Assembly: GCA_002104985.1 (NCBI GenBank)
Contig: MCGO01000006.1
Span: 186,001-250,000, forward strand
Direction of reading: 5' to 3'
DNA length: 64,000 nt
DNA from: Rhizoclosmatium globosum
Lineage: Eukaryota > Chytridiomycota > Chytridiomycetes > Chytridiales > Chytriomycetaceae
The position numbers were made by a program, and so were the translations under genes. The notes under the pieces are model-generated. The model saw only the letters and a program-made list of their open reading frames with translations. It had not been told where the DNA came from and did not search any database. This document shows, in pieces, positions 41,935 to 52,834 of the stretch (positions are counted from its first letter, which is position 1; every line of letters begins with the position of its first letter).

Positions 41935-42780
41935 ATGACTGTGGTTACGCCAGGAGAACGGCTTGGACTTGCCGGCGAGTTCTTTGGTAACGAGAACTTC
42001 ACTTTGTTGGATGCGGTTGCTTATCTTCAATGTCGTAGCATCAAACGGGACGGTTGAAGTTGGAGACCACATCTATGCCTCTATCGTTGGAACAGTCACA
42101 ACAACCAAGAGCACAACCTCTGGAGAGGTACAGTAACCTCAAATCAATGGGATTGACTCAGACTCTTGAACTGATTCGAATAACAGTTGGACACGATCCA
42201 AGTCATTCCCACCAAAAAGACAATGAAATCATCCATCCCAGAAGTCTCATCTATCGTGACTGGAAAAGTACTTCGTGTGAATCCACGAATGGCGACTTTG
42301 AGTATCATGGTTGTGGGTGACCAGCCCTGTGCAGACAATTTCCAGGGAATCATTCGAGTGCAGGATGTCCGGGCGACTGAGAGAGACAAGATTCAGATTT
42401 ATAATTGCTTTAGGCCAGGAGATATTGTTAGGTACTGATTCTCGAATTTTGTTGGTTTGGATCTGAACGAGGTGTGTAAGGGCTGAGGTTATTTCTTTGG
42501 GTGACTCTCGATCGTACTATTTATCAACTGCAAAAAATGAATTGGGTGTGATTCTGGCCACAAGCGTTGCTGGTATGTTTTAAACTGCTCTTCACTTATA
42601 TCTAACCAAGATTCTCACAGGTCACACAATGATTCCAATTTCATGGGAGGAAATGGTTTGCCCAAAAACAAAGGTGAGAAAGCTCTAAATCGGTTGCAGA
42701 TACTGACTTGGTATTGCAAGGCTGTTGAGAATCGTAAATGTGCGAAACCAGTTGCAATTGGGGAAAGCAGCACACAATAA
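41935..42780 (+). CDS. CSL4: Exosome cap subunit CSL4 (EXOSC1)
   Basis: S1-domain subunit of the RNA exosome cap. ATG 41935 gives [20 protein letters not shown], the typical CSL4 N-terminus. [21 protein letters not shown] sequence follows in the next frame after about 42050. Then come [60 protein letters not shown] and CFRPGDIV. After an intron come [12 protein letters not shown] residues and [20 protein letters not shown]. The last exon has [15 protein letters not shown] at 42778-42780. At least one one-base frame change lies near 42045. Confidence 0.9.
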
Positions 42781-42946
42781 GAAATAAACAAACATTATTT
42801 GTTGAGATGATGTTTAGGGATTGAAGGAAAGCTAAGGAAAGAGAGTGCGTTCCAACAAAAGCGTCCGAAATTGGCAAGACCAACGAGCCATTCGTCCAGT
42901 CGCAATCCAACCACCAACACACCACCATCACCAGTCACCAGAATCA

Positions 42947-45900
42947 ATGCATCCACCGCCATCCAAGGTCCGTTTCCTCACCCACACACTCACTTACTCA
43001 CCCAACCAACGAACTGCCTCCGCAGCACGACACCATCGCCTCGGTCGACGCCGAAGTCGCGGTTCTCGTGTCCGTGTTTGAGCAGAAGGAAACCGAAGAC
43101 ACGTGGATCCAGATGGACGACGCCCTCGCAAAGTTTGTCACCGTCGTCAAAGAAGCATCGCACTTGACTGGCTTCGTTGCCGCTGTCAGAAAACTGAAGA
43201 AACCGATTCTGCTCGCGGTAAGAACAGCTCTGACTCTCGTAAAAGACGTGCTGAATCGGTGGCGTAGCTGAATACAGAGCGAACGCGCTTGTCAAGAACT
43301 GCGATGCTTCTTTGCGAAGTACTAGGACAGTGCTTGGAAGACCGCTTCGAAGGCCTCTCTGACATTATTCTACCTGCCGTATTAAAACTATGCACAAGAG
43401 CAAACAAGGTTATCGTCACTTCAGCCAATAATACCCTCAAAGTCATCATTGACCATGCTGGTGTCCCTTCTCTCATCACCCTCCTATCTGAAAATATTTG
43501 TGCACCATCTCCGTCAAAATCTTTGAGAATTTCTTCGGCTGAATGTCTTAACCGAATTTTGGGTGTAAATACTTATGCGCGGCTGGAAAAGTATGTCGAG
43601 CCTCTGGAAGCTGCCATCAAGAATGGTACAGTGGATTCAACCCCAGAAGTGCGAGGACTTATAAAGAGTACTTTTGAACTCTACAAGGACATGTTTCCTG
43701 GAAGACTGGATGGGTAAGCGTTGGCCAAAAAGGAGAGCGGAACTAAAAACAATGATAGATTCATTGCATCACTCTCTGAAGTGGCTGCGAAATACTTGAA
43801 AGTTAGCAAATCTGGAGCAGCATGTCAATGGCTTCAAAGCCCCCTATTCGACCACGCGCTCCAACTAGTTCAAGCACAAGTTCGTTGCCGTTTCGGCAAC
43901 CTCCAGGAAGAGCAACTACAATCACTCCCGAGAACTATTCTTCAACTTCTCGTGGAATCGACGATGACGATACACGTTCGTTGGAATCTGAAACTCCATC
44001 CTTTCCTTTTGAGTTGGATGACCATGACGCACCTCTTTCAAAATTAAGAGTGAAGCCGATGCTTGAGATTTCAGAAAGTGGAAAGTCGTTGCGTCCTTCA
44101 GCTTTGGACGGAGCCCCAGTTCCAAGACGAATGTTGATGGAAAGACCTGCTCGTAAGATTCCTCACCAAAGAAGAAAAGTAATTGAACTAATATGTTCAC
44201 AAGGCGATGTCGCACCTACTCATCTACACGAGCATATTGGAGGAGCTCAACGAGTTCCGAAGGAAGTGAAAGCAAGTTTGACAGCTTCAGCATCTGTATC
44301 TGCCTCGTCGTCCAAGCCAAAGGCTCTGAGAGTGCCTGCTGTTGCACCAGCGGCTGAGCAAGTGCCCAAACCTGTCCTTGATGATGAAGTGGACACCTCT
44401 CGGGTTACTGTTCGTGCCACACCTGCAGAAATTCCTTCCAAAGAGTCGAAGGTCAAGCGATCATCAGTACCAAAACCACTACCTCGTGCGTCTTCAACAT
44501 CATCAAAAGTTGAAATCTTAGACTTGTCCCAAATAATGAACCGCCTCAAGAGCTCAGAATGGTCGGTTCGTGTCACTGCCCTTGAAACAATTTCGAACTA
44601 CATAGTGTCAGCTTCCCTGGCAACAGCTCCAACAACATTAATTTCCGATGTACGCAGCAAGGCAATGAAATACTGCGACGCTTTAATTTTGGGACTTGGT
44701 GACAACCAAAACAAATGTGTTATGGCTTCCATCAAGGGACTTTTGGTTTTAGTTCAGAGCTCCTTCGCCCTTCCGGAAATGATTGACCACATTCTGCCTC
44801 GCGTTGCTGGTATGGTATACTATCAGCCTCAAAAATCAAAGCCAGCGGTTGTGGAGTTGGGGCAATCATTGTTACAACAGCAAACGAATATTTTGGTGTT
44901 GAAGTCTGTGCTCTTGCATGTATTCACGGAATCAATAATCCTGAATTCGGTAAATCCGTGAAAGTCCGTGCTGGATGTGTCGTCAAGTTGGCAGAGCTGA
45001 GTGATGAAGATTGGTCGACAATTCTGTGAAGCACACAAGTAAGCACATAAATTCCTTTTTGATGTATCGCTAATTAGAAAATTGCAGATGTGAAGTTATA
45101 CGTTACTCGGTTGCTCTCGCAGGCCAACGACACAGATCCCATTCTAATCAAGGCTCTGAAAGTCTGTATTGCAGCTATACACTCTTTATCACCTGAGCTA
45201 TTTTGGAGCGTTTGGGCGGCAGCTAAGCCAGCTGAGAAGAAAGCTGTCAACACCATGTTCCAAACATCGGAGCTTTCCCAAAAAGAGTTGGAAACTATCA
45301 GAAAAGTGAGGATTGCAAACAATTTCTTTTCATTTATTGATGCATTCTGTAGCCTGCCGCTTCAACGGCGAGTAGTGTGTGGGCACTCCGTTCAACTACA
45401 TCAACCAACAAAGCTCACAACACCGTCTCGACTGTCTCTTTCTGACATAAAAAAGAGAACTACACCTCTAGCGCTGCCAAGTCACGTTACTGCCGCCCTT
45501 AATGTAGAAGCAACGATGAGATCGCTGCTACACCAACTCAAATCGGTGGATCCCACACCAAAGTTGCCAAATCTACTACAAAAATTCTTCAAGCAGACTC
45601 GAGTGAAGGACTGTTGCGTCTCACTGAATACGACGACAGCGACGAAGAATATGAGGAAACTGAACTCGCAGATGCAAAACCAGACTTGGACATCACAAGT
45701 CCCATGGATTCCGATGAAGAGGCTACTCCATGTGCGGCTTCTCGTGTCCAACCTCTTCAAGAGTATGTGGATGCAAGTGAAGAAATCGAAAAGGCTGAAA
45801 TTATCGAGGAGTCTGCTACAAAACAGGATGTTGACGTCATGAGTACACCGCTCGGATCTGTTGGATCCCGTATTCCCGTTGGCGGTTCAACCAGTAAAAT

Positions 45901-46997
45901 TATGAGAACTGGTATTCCTCTACCTCGATCCTCGACTCCAACAACGAAACCACCAAAATTAGTGTTCCACAGACGACTGGTAAAATGGGAAAATTGGTTC
46001 TCGGCCTGAATTCGGTGCCTTTGCCCCAAAAATCAAGTACAGATCTGATTGAAGCGGATTGTCACAGTCCCACTGATGGATCCGATAATCCAGTTACAGT
46101 TTCTGATACTGTACCAACTGCTCTCACCAAAAGCATTTCGTTTGGGGAAACAACGTTATTGATGACAAGCAAGATAAGAAGGTTGATTATGTCGCGTACG
46201 CTATTGATCCTGCTGTTGCCTTTGATATTGCGCTGAGGGAACTTTGGAGGATCTATGGGCATTCACGAAAGACTTAAGAAATATTGACTTCTTGGAAGGT
46301 CGCTTGAACGTTGTACTTGATCTCGTGATTCGTGAAGCAAAAAACTCTGATGTAGCTGCGTCATCTTCGAAAGGAATCAAGATTCTACACTTCTTGATTG
46401 AGCATTTTGCAATTGATGACCGAGCAACAGATGTATTACTCGCAGCACTGCTTTTCGAAGCAAGTTTTTGGTTAGTTGAATTTTTCAAAGTACATGAGAT
46501 AACATACATTCTGCACAGACGGACGATGTAGAGTTTCAATACGAGCTGAACGAACTCATCAAGACCTTTAACCAGACATACGACGCGAAAACGCTCTTGA
46601 ACTGTGCTCTTAGTGTTTTGGAAATCAACGTGAATCTCCAATCTGCATGGAAATTACTACCCACGCGCTTTTGGAGGCAAAAAGAATGGAAGGTGGAAGC
46701 GACGACGATTTAATTTTTGGAGGCGATGAAAAGTTGCAGTCAGAGTATTGGAGTCGTGTAGTTCCTCGCATTGCGGAAGGGCTTGTTTCGGATATTTCGG
46801 CAGTGAGAAAGGCTGCTTTTGACTGTGCCGTTGCCATGTCTACAAGGAGCTGGGAAGTCGCTAGCACACAATTTACAATGAAGTTTGTAAAAAGAGTGGT
46901 AAATTACGGGTTTGATTGTGAGAGGGATGTTGGAGCAGACATTGAATTAATTTACTTGTATTATATTGGCGAAGTTGTTGTTTATATTAAATATTAA
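42947..46997 (+). CDS. CLASP/Stu1-type microtubule-associated TOG protein
   Basis: Plus-end microtubule rescue factor. ATG 42947, first intron 42968-43024, then EQKETEDTWIQMDDALAKFV, the CLASP TOG opening. It continues NTERTRLSRTAMLLCEVLGQ, VLKLCTRANKVIVTSANNTL and ECLNRILGV. A Ser/Pro/Thr-rich region includes SRIP (about 45865) and TGIP (about 45909), SxIP-like EB1-binding motifs. A second TOG is at about 44530-45300 (LKSSEWSVRVTALETISNYI, KYCDALILGLGDNQNK). C-terminal HEAT-like helices (FWRQKEWK, VVPRIAEGLVSDISAVRKAA) end at 46997. The exon chain crosses several frame changes (43730, 44960, 45400-45500, 46010, 46230, 46640), partly introns, partly single-base losses. XMAP215/Stu2 would have more tightly packed TOGs. 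Confidence 0.75.
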
Positions 46998-47008
46998 GTT
47001 CTTGTTTA

Positions 47009-49985
47009 TTAGCAGTCATAACAGTGGAGCACGTTGTTCCCCTCGTTTAGTGGGTCACCCTCTTGAATTAATGATTTCCCGACATCAAGTGCTTCCTCAT
47101 AAATGTGTTCCGCTTGAGACGCATATTCAACTTGTTTTAAATCCATTTTCCGAGCTTCGGCCAATGGAGCAGTCTGGTCGTTGCTTGAGAAGCGGGAGTA
47201 ACTTTGCAATAATCGATGCACTCTCGGCACGAACTAGTCTCGAGTCATCTGTCGTCTACCATAAATTTAGAGCTTCGTTGATTCATAGGATAGAAGAGCT
47301 TACAGATTTCTCTAACAGTTCATCTCCCTTGACATTGACGACCCAGTCAATCAATTCATTGTCGCTTTGCGAAAACGCGCGATCGAGAAGAGCGAAAAGA
47401 AAATTCAGGGTGCAGATGCGCACTTCCCAGTCAGAGTCATCTGATACTAGTTTCTTGAGCATTGATTCACTGACCAAGCAGTTGAGCAGATCCTACAAAA
47501 AGCTACAAGCACTTACCCAAGTTTCCATTCATCTGCTCCACTTTCCCTCGACAGAATTAGTGATGGATTAAAAGCGAGAATGGTTACGAATGTTGAGAGA
47601 AGGTCCACAGCCCCTCTGCGAACCAAAGCTTCGGAATCTTGCAAGCATTCCTCCAAACACTGACGCACTAGAGGTAATATCAATCCTTCAGTGTTCATAT
47701 ATGTCCAAGCAGCATTATTCTTGATCATCGACTACCGTCACAAGGTTCAGGACATGTTTACAAAACACACAAGGTCACCTGTAATGCCCACAAAGCCTTA
47801 AATCGCACACTTGGCTCCGAGTCCTTACATCGATTAATAACTGGTTTAATAAGCTGGATTCCAAAGGTAAATCGCCGTTCCGAGCTGTCATCATTTCCTG
47901 AAAACAACGAAGCAACAAAATCAATTGTTGCATCACGAATATCCCATTCCATGTCGTATAACCTCGAAATAATTGCGTCTGATAGTTTGGCTAGGTGATC
48001 GCTTGTTGTTAAAGAGTCTACGTGGAATATCGAATGCACGATTCGGTAAACAAGACCAAGGGCCGCTTGTCCTTGTTCAGAATGTTTTAGCAGCGTAATC
48101 AATAGCTCGAAAATTACGGCAGCCGATGTAGAATCCATCATGGACGAAAGATTCTTTACCATGAGCTCAAGATTCTTTAAAGAAGTTTGACGTAACTTGG
48201 CTGATTCCTTCAACGACGGGCTTCCAAATGGCATCACCGTAAAGATAGAATAATAGGAAGCAGCTCCTTATTTTGTTGAATTGCGGATGAGACTTGATTT
48301 GCCTCCAGCAGAGATCGCAGTGATTCGCTTAGTTCCGTGACGAACACGATAATTTTCCTCTGAATTATTCTTTGGGATGTAGTGTACAGATTAGATGAGT
48401 TTTTCTGAAATGACTGGCTGATCTGTTGAATTACGGTTTAAGGTCGGAGCCTTCTCTGCTAGAAGGCAAACTTACAATTTCAAAATATTTCAGAATAGCC
48501 TTCGTCTGCCTGATATTTTCCGATTGGGCATACATTTTGATTTGCTCCACTTCGTCACGACTCCAGTTGTATGTTCCTGTGAAAACTTCTTCGCCCAGCT
48601 CAACAAAAGCAGTACCAAACGCTGCCATTATCAGATACAAATACCAAACAATCAAGTTTCCCGTGTCCATTCTTGGGAAGCCCAAAGACTTGCCAATAAT
48701 TCGAATCATGGGAGTGACTTTTTCCAAGGAAGAGCCATTCTCTAACAAAGGAACCAATCCGACCTCAAAAAGCAGTTTAAACTTTCTTCCGTGCCAGAGA
48801 ATAATTGAGATGACTCGTTTTGAATTTTCGCGTTGGGAACCAACTGGTTAAGTTCAAGTCCCTGATCCAGACACCAGCAGATTCTCTCCAAACATCAAAT
48901 ATCCTTGCCTCGACCAATCGATCTGACTCGTGGGCATATGCCGCAAACATCAGAGGAATTAAACCAGAATCTCTCAGGAACTGCCGTGCACCACGATTAC
49001 CCGATTCACAATGGCCCAACAATTCCCAGATCAATCCTAGTACAACCATTTTATGCTCTAATTGATTTTGCGGAAGACTGAATGCCTGTTCCCAGCTGAA
49101 ACGTCTGTCACAAAGTTCCGCCATTCATGGCCTTCCAAACACATGCAAAGAATTTGAACAGGTTTCCAGAAACTAGCAATGATGCCAATATTTCGTGATG
49201 CGCGAGTGATGCGGCATCCAAGTCTACAGCAGGTTGAGGTCGAGTGATGAGAACACTGAGAAGGTTTGTGAGGGTGTTGGAAACCTGATTTCAACCAAAG
49301 TTTAATACGCGCAAGTAGAAATTCTGTACTTACGTATATGCTGTCATCAGCGAAAGCCGCCATATGATTCGGGAAATGGAAGTGAATCAACAATCCTTGA
49401 AATGGTATAGCTTAGTCTTGATACGTGGGATAGATACCATTCGCGCTGATCACTATAGATTGACAGAAAGAAGATAAGTATCAAGACATCCATATATCAA
49501 TGGCGACGGAGTTGAGTATGAAGTTGCAAGATTGACCAAGCTCTCCAAGACAACCGAATGTTCCGCAACGCCATCTCAAACAAAAATCTCCATCGTTCCC
49601 TGAAGATTTGACAAGATGGCCTGCATTTAAAGCCGTCAAAACATTGAGACTGATGATGAACCAAACCAAGAAAGCGATAGGCAAGAGAGACCAAGCGGAC
49701 ATCAGAGCTCTTTACACAGTTCTCAATAACATTAATGCATCAAACTCGGACACAAGTCGATGGCTTCCCAACACCGAAACTTGTTCAACCAAAAACGACA
49801 AGACCTTTTCATGCCGTGATGGATCAGCAATGTCCTGTTAACAGCTGTCAGTCAACGAAAGCTTGTATTAATTAGTAAATACAGGACTCATGTCTGCCAG
49901 GCCGCTGAGAACACTGCGTAGTTTGGCATGGTCGTCGTCTTGCATTCTCAGCATTTTTTGATTTCAGGCAAAACAACTTCAAGCA
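47009..49985 (-). CDS. HEAT-repeat protein, BRAT1-like
   Basis: Long HEAT/ARM-type helical protein of perhaps 850-900 residues. ATG candidate 49985-49983, 15 bp from the divergent glycosyltransferase start. Readable repeats: HSVVLESLVNLATSYSTPSP (about 49540), HCESGNRGARQFLRDSGLIP, LYDMEWDIRDATIDFVASLF, RCKDSEPSVRFKALWALQ, LVRRGAVDLLSTFV and SDDSDWEVRICTLNFLFALL. The paired D/EWxxRD..L repeats and a C-terminus ending in a short Cys/Tyr tail (LHCYDC) recall BRAT1, the INTS11 partner, whose C-terminal tail enters that nuclease's active site. This assignment is tentative; other HEAT proteins fit nearly as well. The stop lies 11 bp from the CLASP stop. Confidence 0.45.
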
Positions 49986-50000
49986 TCTGACTGGAGTGTC
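49986..50000. promoter_or_regulatory. 15-bp divergent interval between two start codons
   Basis: The shortest of five head-to-head gaps. If both starts are right, there is no room for separate core promoters and the transcripts must overlap. Confidence 0.35.
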
Positions 50001-51179
50001 GATGCTCTTAGTCGTTGCACTAGGGACAACCGGCGACATTGTGCCTGTTCTCCGCTATGTGCGATCGCAGTTGACACAACGACATCGGAGGTTGAGGTGG
50101 TTGTTGCCACGCACAGCGACCTGTTCCCACTGGCAACTCGCGAGATTCCACAGAGCAAAGTCGTGTCAATTGGAACCTTGTCCACGGCGGGAAACACCGA
50201 AACAGAGCGCCGAACAATCGCGTCGCTCGTTTCCTTTGGCGCCACCGAAATAATCACAACTTTGTTTGGGCTTGACGCCGTCGCCGTCGCTGCGAAAACA
50301 GCGGCGAAGTGCTCAGTCGTTGCGACATTCGTTGCGCCAGACTTTGCACCGCCATCCGATTTGATGGACTCCCTCCCAAACGACGAGGCTGTGCGACATT
50401 GGGCCTGGCGTTTGTTTCTAGATGATCATGGCAGTTTGCGCGAAGAGCTGGGCCTTGATCCATGGCCGGCTGAACCGCTTCCCAATCTTGTGTACCTGAT
50501 TGAAAAACCTTTTCTTGAACTTGCAATGCAAGATCTCTCCATCTCGCATCTTCCAAGCTCTGTTTCTGTTGCTGGTTCATTCTTATCTATACCGCTGGAG
50601 CCCGAGAAGGCGCGTCAAGTTATTTTATCAAGTCATCCTGAAATGGAATCCTTTTCACACGGAATCTACCTCGAAATACCATTCACATCGGATTTGGTTC
50701 CATGGATTCGTTTCATTCGTCCCTCAAAGATACTGATTCTGTCACCAACCTGTCTTCTGTATCAATCGCAGTCTTGAATTAGCAGATGCTTTCGCTATTT
50801 GGGTTATCAACTCATCAATCAATTCTCCGCTGTACCAAGCTGCCTCCAAATGCCCCCGAATTTATTGCCTCAAAGGCCCGTTTCTTATTCTGACCTCTTT
50901 GCTTCGGGCTTGGTCCGCACATCAATTAACCACGGTGGCCTGGGAACGATCACACAAGCTTCGCAGACAGGATTAAGACAAGTAATTGTCCCATTTATCT
51001 TTGACCAGAGGTTATGGGGTGAAAGACTTTCGCGAATAGGAGTGGCAAAATGTGCGAGTGAAGACATTGCTGACATGGAAGTTGGTGAATGGATCCTATT
51101 GATTCGGTGGCTCTGCCTCAATAACCCAACTGTTGACGAAAAAGTATCAATTTGGAGGAATAAGGTTCTTGCGGGTTGA
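50001..51179 (+). CDS. GT1-family UDP-glycosyltransferase, sterol-glucosyltransferase-like
   Basis: Glycosyltransferase of GT-B fold. ATG 50001 opens LLVVALGTTGDIVPVL, the N-terminal nucleotide-sugar GT pattern (compare GTRGDVQP in sterol GTs). Middle part: VATHSDLFPLATREIPQSKV, FVAPDFAPPSDLMDSL and HWAWRLFLDDHGSLREELGL. The C-terminal donor-binding motif is TSINHGGLGTITQASQTGLR then VIVPFIFDQRLWGERLSRIG, which covers the HGG and DQ..W signature. TGA 51177-51179. At about 390 residues it lacks the N-terminal PH/GRAM region of Atg26. Frame changes near 50080 and 50770 break the reading frame; the motifs on both sides are well kept. Acceptor unknown. Confidence 0.7.
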
Positions 51180-51247
51180 TAAGGTTGATCGAAGTTTATT
51201 CTCAATCTGGAAAACAAATATACAATGTCTATAGTCGACACAATAAA

Positions 51248-51738
51248 TTAAGCGGTACTAGGAGCTAGTTTCAGGAAGGCGAGTGGGTCATTATTGCTGA
51301 GACCACATTGAATGTTTATCAGGTCCGCAACTTCACTGGGTTGCATCTCAGGCACCTCAATGAAGACCTTTTCAAAGTGAGCGTGCCCTTGTAAGTCAAG
51401 ACCTACAGTCTTGAGTGGTGAAGAGTAGAGGTATATTTCCGGCTTTCCATTCATTGTCCGGTGCAATGTGGCTGTTGAATACGCCGTTTTTAGTGATTCA
51501 CAGCCCTAACAGCCACAGGGAGGAAGGAACATTGCAAAGACTCACCGAACGTCATGACGCCCGGGATATAAACACCCATACTTTTGAAGTGGCTGTACGC
51601 CTCCCCTGGCAGTGGCCTCACAGCTTTGATTTGGGAGTATGGGATTGAGATGCTGCCAAAGAGCGCCAAGAAGGTTTCTGCCGTTGACAATGTAATTGTG
51701 AGGACTTGCTGCTGGTGGTTGAATTCAAGGTGTGGCAT
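51248..51738 (-). CDS. Small PH-like single-domain protein of bacterial type
   Basis: 138-residue protein in two exons: ATG 51738-51736 to 51546, intron 51545-51472 (74 nt), then 51471-51248. Exon 1: TITLSTAETFLALFGSISIP, YSQIKAVRPLPGEAYSH, GVYIPGVMTF. Exon 2: ATLHRTMNGKPEIYLYSSP, then HFEKVFIEVPEMQPSEVADL. The order 'beta start, xVPxxxI..V, GxxxPGxxxxGTF, P..IxLxL....xxxxxxEVxDP' resembles short bacterial, especially actinobacterial, PH-like proteins of unknown function. Tail-to-tail with the glycosyltransferase (68 bp). A bacterial origin with later intron gain is possible but not shown. Confidence 0.6.
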
Positions 51739-51895
51739 GTTGTTTCTTTGGCAGCAAGCAAAGGTTCAGGGAGGCGAAGAGTTTGTTGTGTGGCTCTCAA
51801 AGAGGAGAGAGTTTTCAGTATGGAAAAAAGGTGGAGATGCGTTCACTTTGAAACAACGTCATTCGTTTCACAAGTTTGCAGAAGTCTTAATTGGC

Positions 51896-52274
51896 ATGGA
51901 TAGAGCTGTAGCTGACGTGGGAAAGTGGACAGTGTTGGTTTGGCGCGAAGGTCTGAATAGGGTTCGCAGCGGGTATGCTTTGCTTTCCCTCCCCCTTCAT
52001 CCACAGGCAAAAGCAAAGCCAGGGTCTACTGTCTGCATCCAACGTGATTCAAGACGCTCTCGTAAAGATTCCAGCAGTGCTATTTGCAGCAAAGTTTTTG
52101 GACGGCTGTTTCTTTCAATTTCGCCATCCACTTTTGCTTTTCCGGGGTATTCCGATTGTATTCCGATCGATAAAAGCAACCTGCACGGGGGAGAGAATTG
52201 CGGATACTCTCATATTCTTGTCAAGTAAAACAGATGAATGGTGTGATCAGACTTCACACGTCGCTACTCGTTGA
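51896..52274 (+). CDS. Weak hypothetical ORF
   Basis: Not recognised. A plausible start at 51896 gives DRAVADVGKWTVLVWREGL. After a likely frame change or intron near 51980-52010 the other frame reads SASNVIQDALVKIPAVLFAA then KFLDGCFFQFRHPLLLF, ending at 52274. The two pieces look protein-like (amphipathic, no low complexity). No splice pair joining them is convincing, and the segment could be leader of the YCII-like gene 80 bp downstream. Confidence 0.2.
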
Positions 52275-52356
52275 GCAAGCGAGAATGTGCCGCCAAACTC
52301 TTTTCTCATGAGAATTATGAAGTATTCCAATCCAAAGATTAATTCTAGTGTTCATA

Positions 52357-52773
52357 ATGATTTCATCCAAAATCATGTCCGCAGCCACAAAGTTCCCACA
52401 CGTTCGAGCCTTCACGATCACCTACTTCCCGCTCCCTGATCGTCCAGTCCAACAAAATGCTGAATGGCAGACAGCATTCGCAAACCACAAGGTTTGGTTG
52501 AATGGAATCGAAGCCAAAGGCAGACTCTTGTTTGGTGGGGGATTGGAAGTCAATGCCGCCAAACCAAATGCAGCTTTAGCTCCAAGTATCTCTGGTCTTG
52601 TTGTTGTACTGGCCAAAGACTTGGCAGAGGCGGAGGAAATGGCAAGCCAGGATCCTTTGCTCAAAGAAGGCTATCGAGCTCACAACGTTCAAACTTGGAA
52701 CGTGACTTACGGTCATTCAGAGCTCGCGGAAGAGTTTGTGCGTGTTAGCAATGTAACCTTACATGATCTTTGA
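52357..52773 (+). CDS. YCII-related (YciI-like) protein
   Basis: 138 residues, ATG 52357 (a second Met at 52375 is also possible), TGA at 52771-52773. YCII-like core: FPHVRAFTITYFPLPDRPVQ, NHKVWLNGIEAKGRLLFGGG, ISGLVVVLAKDLAEAEEMAS, DPLLKEGYRAHNVQTWNVTY. The family is a ferredoxin-like dimer with a conserved His and Asp, here in FANHKVW and SQDPLL. It is usually a small metabolic enzyme of uncertain reaction. No introns. Tail-to-tail with the RasGEF gene (61 bp between stops). Confidence 0.82.
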   Translation: MISSKIMSAATKFPHVRAFTITYFPLPDRPVQQNAEWQTAFANHKVWLNGIEAKGRLLFGGGLEVNAAKPNAALAPSISGLVVVLAKDLAEAEEMASQDPLLKEGYRAHNVQTWNVTYGHSELAEEFVRVSNVTLHDL

Positions 52774-52834
52774 TAAAGGGAATAATTGTAATAATAACAC
52801 AAGAACGAACACAAAGAAATTACAACTCATAAGA

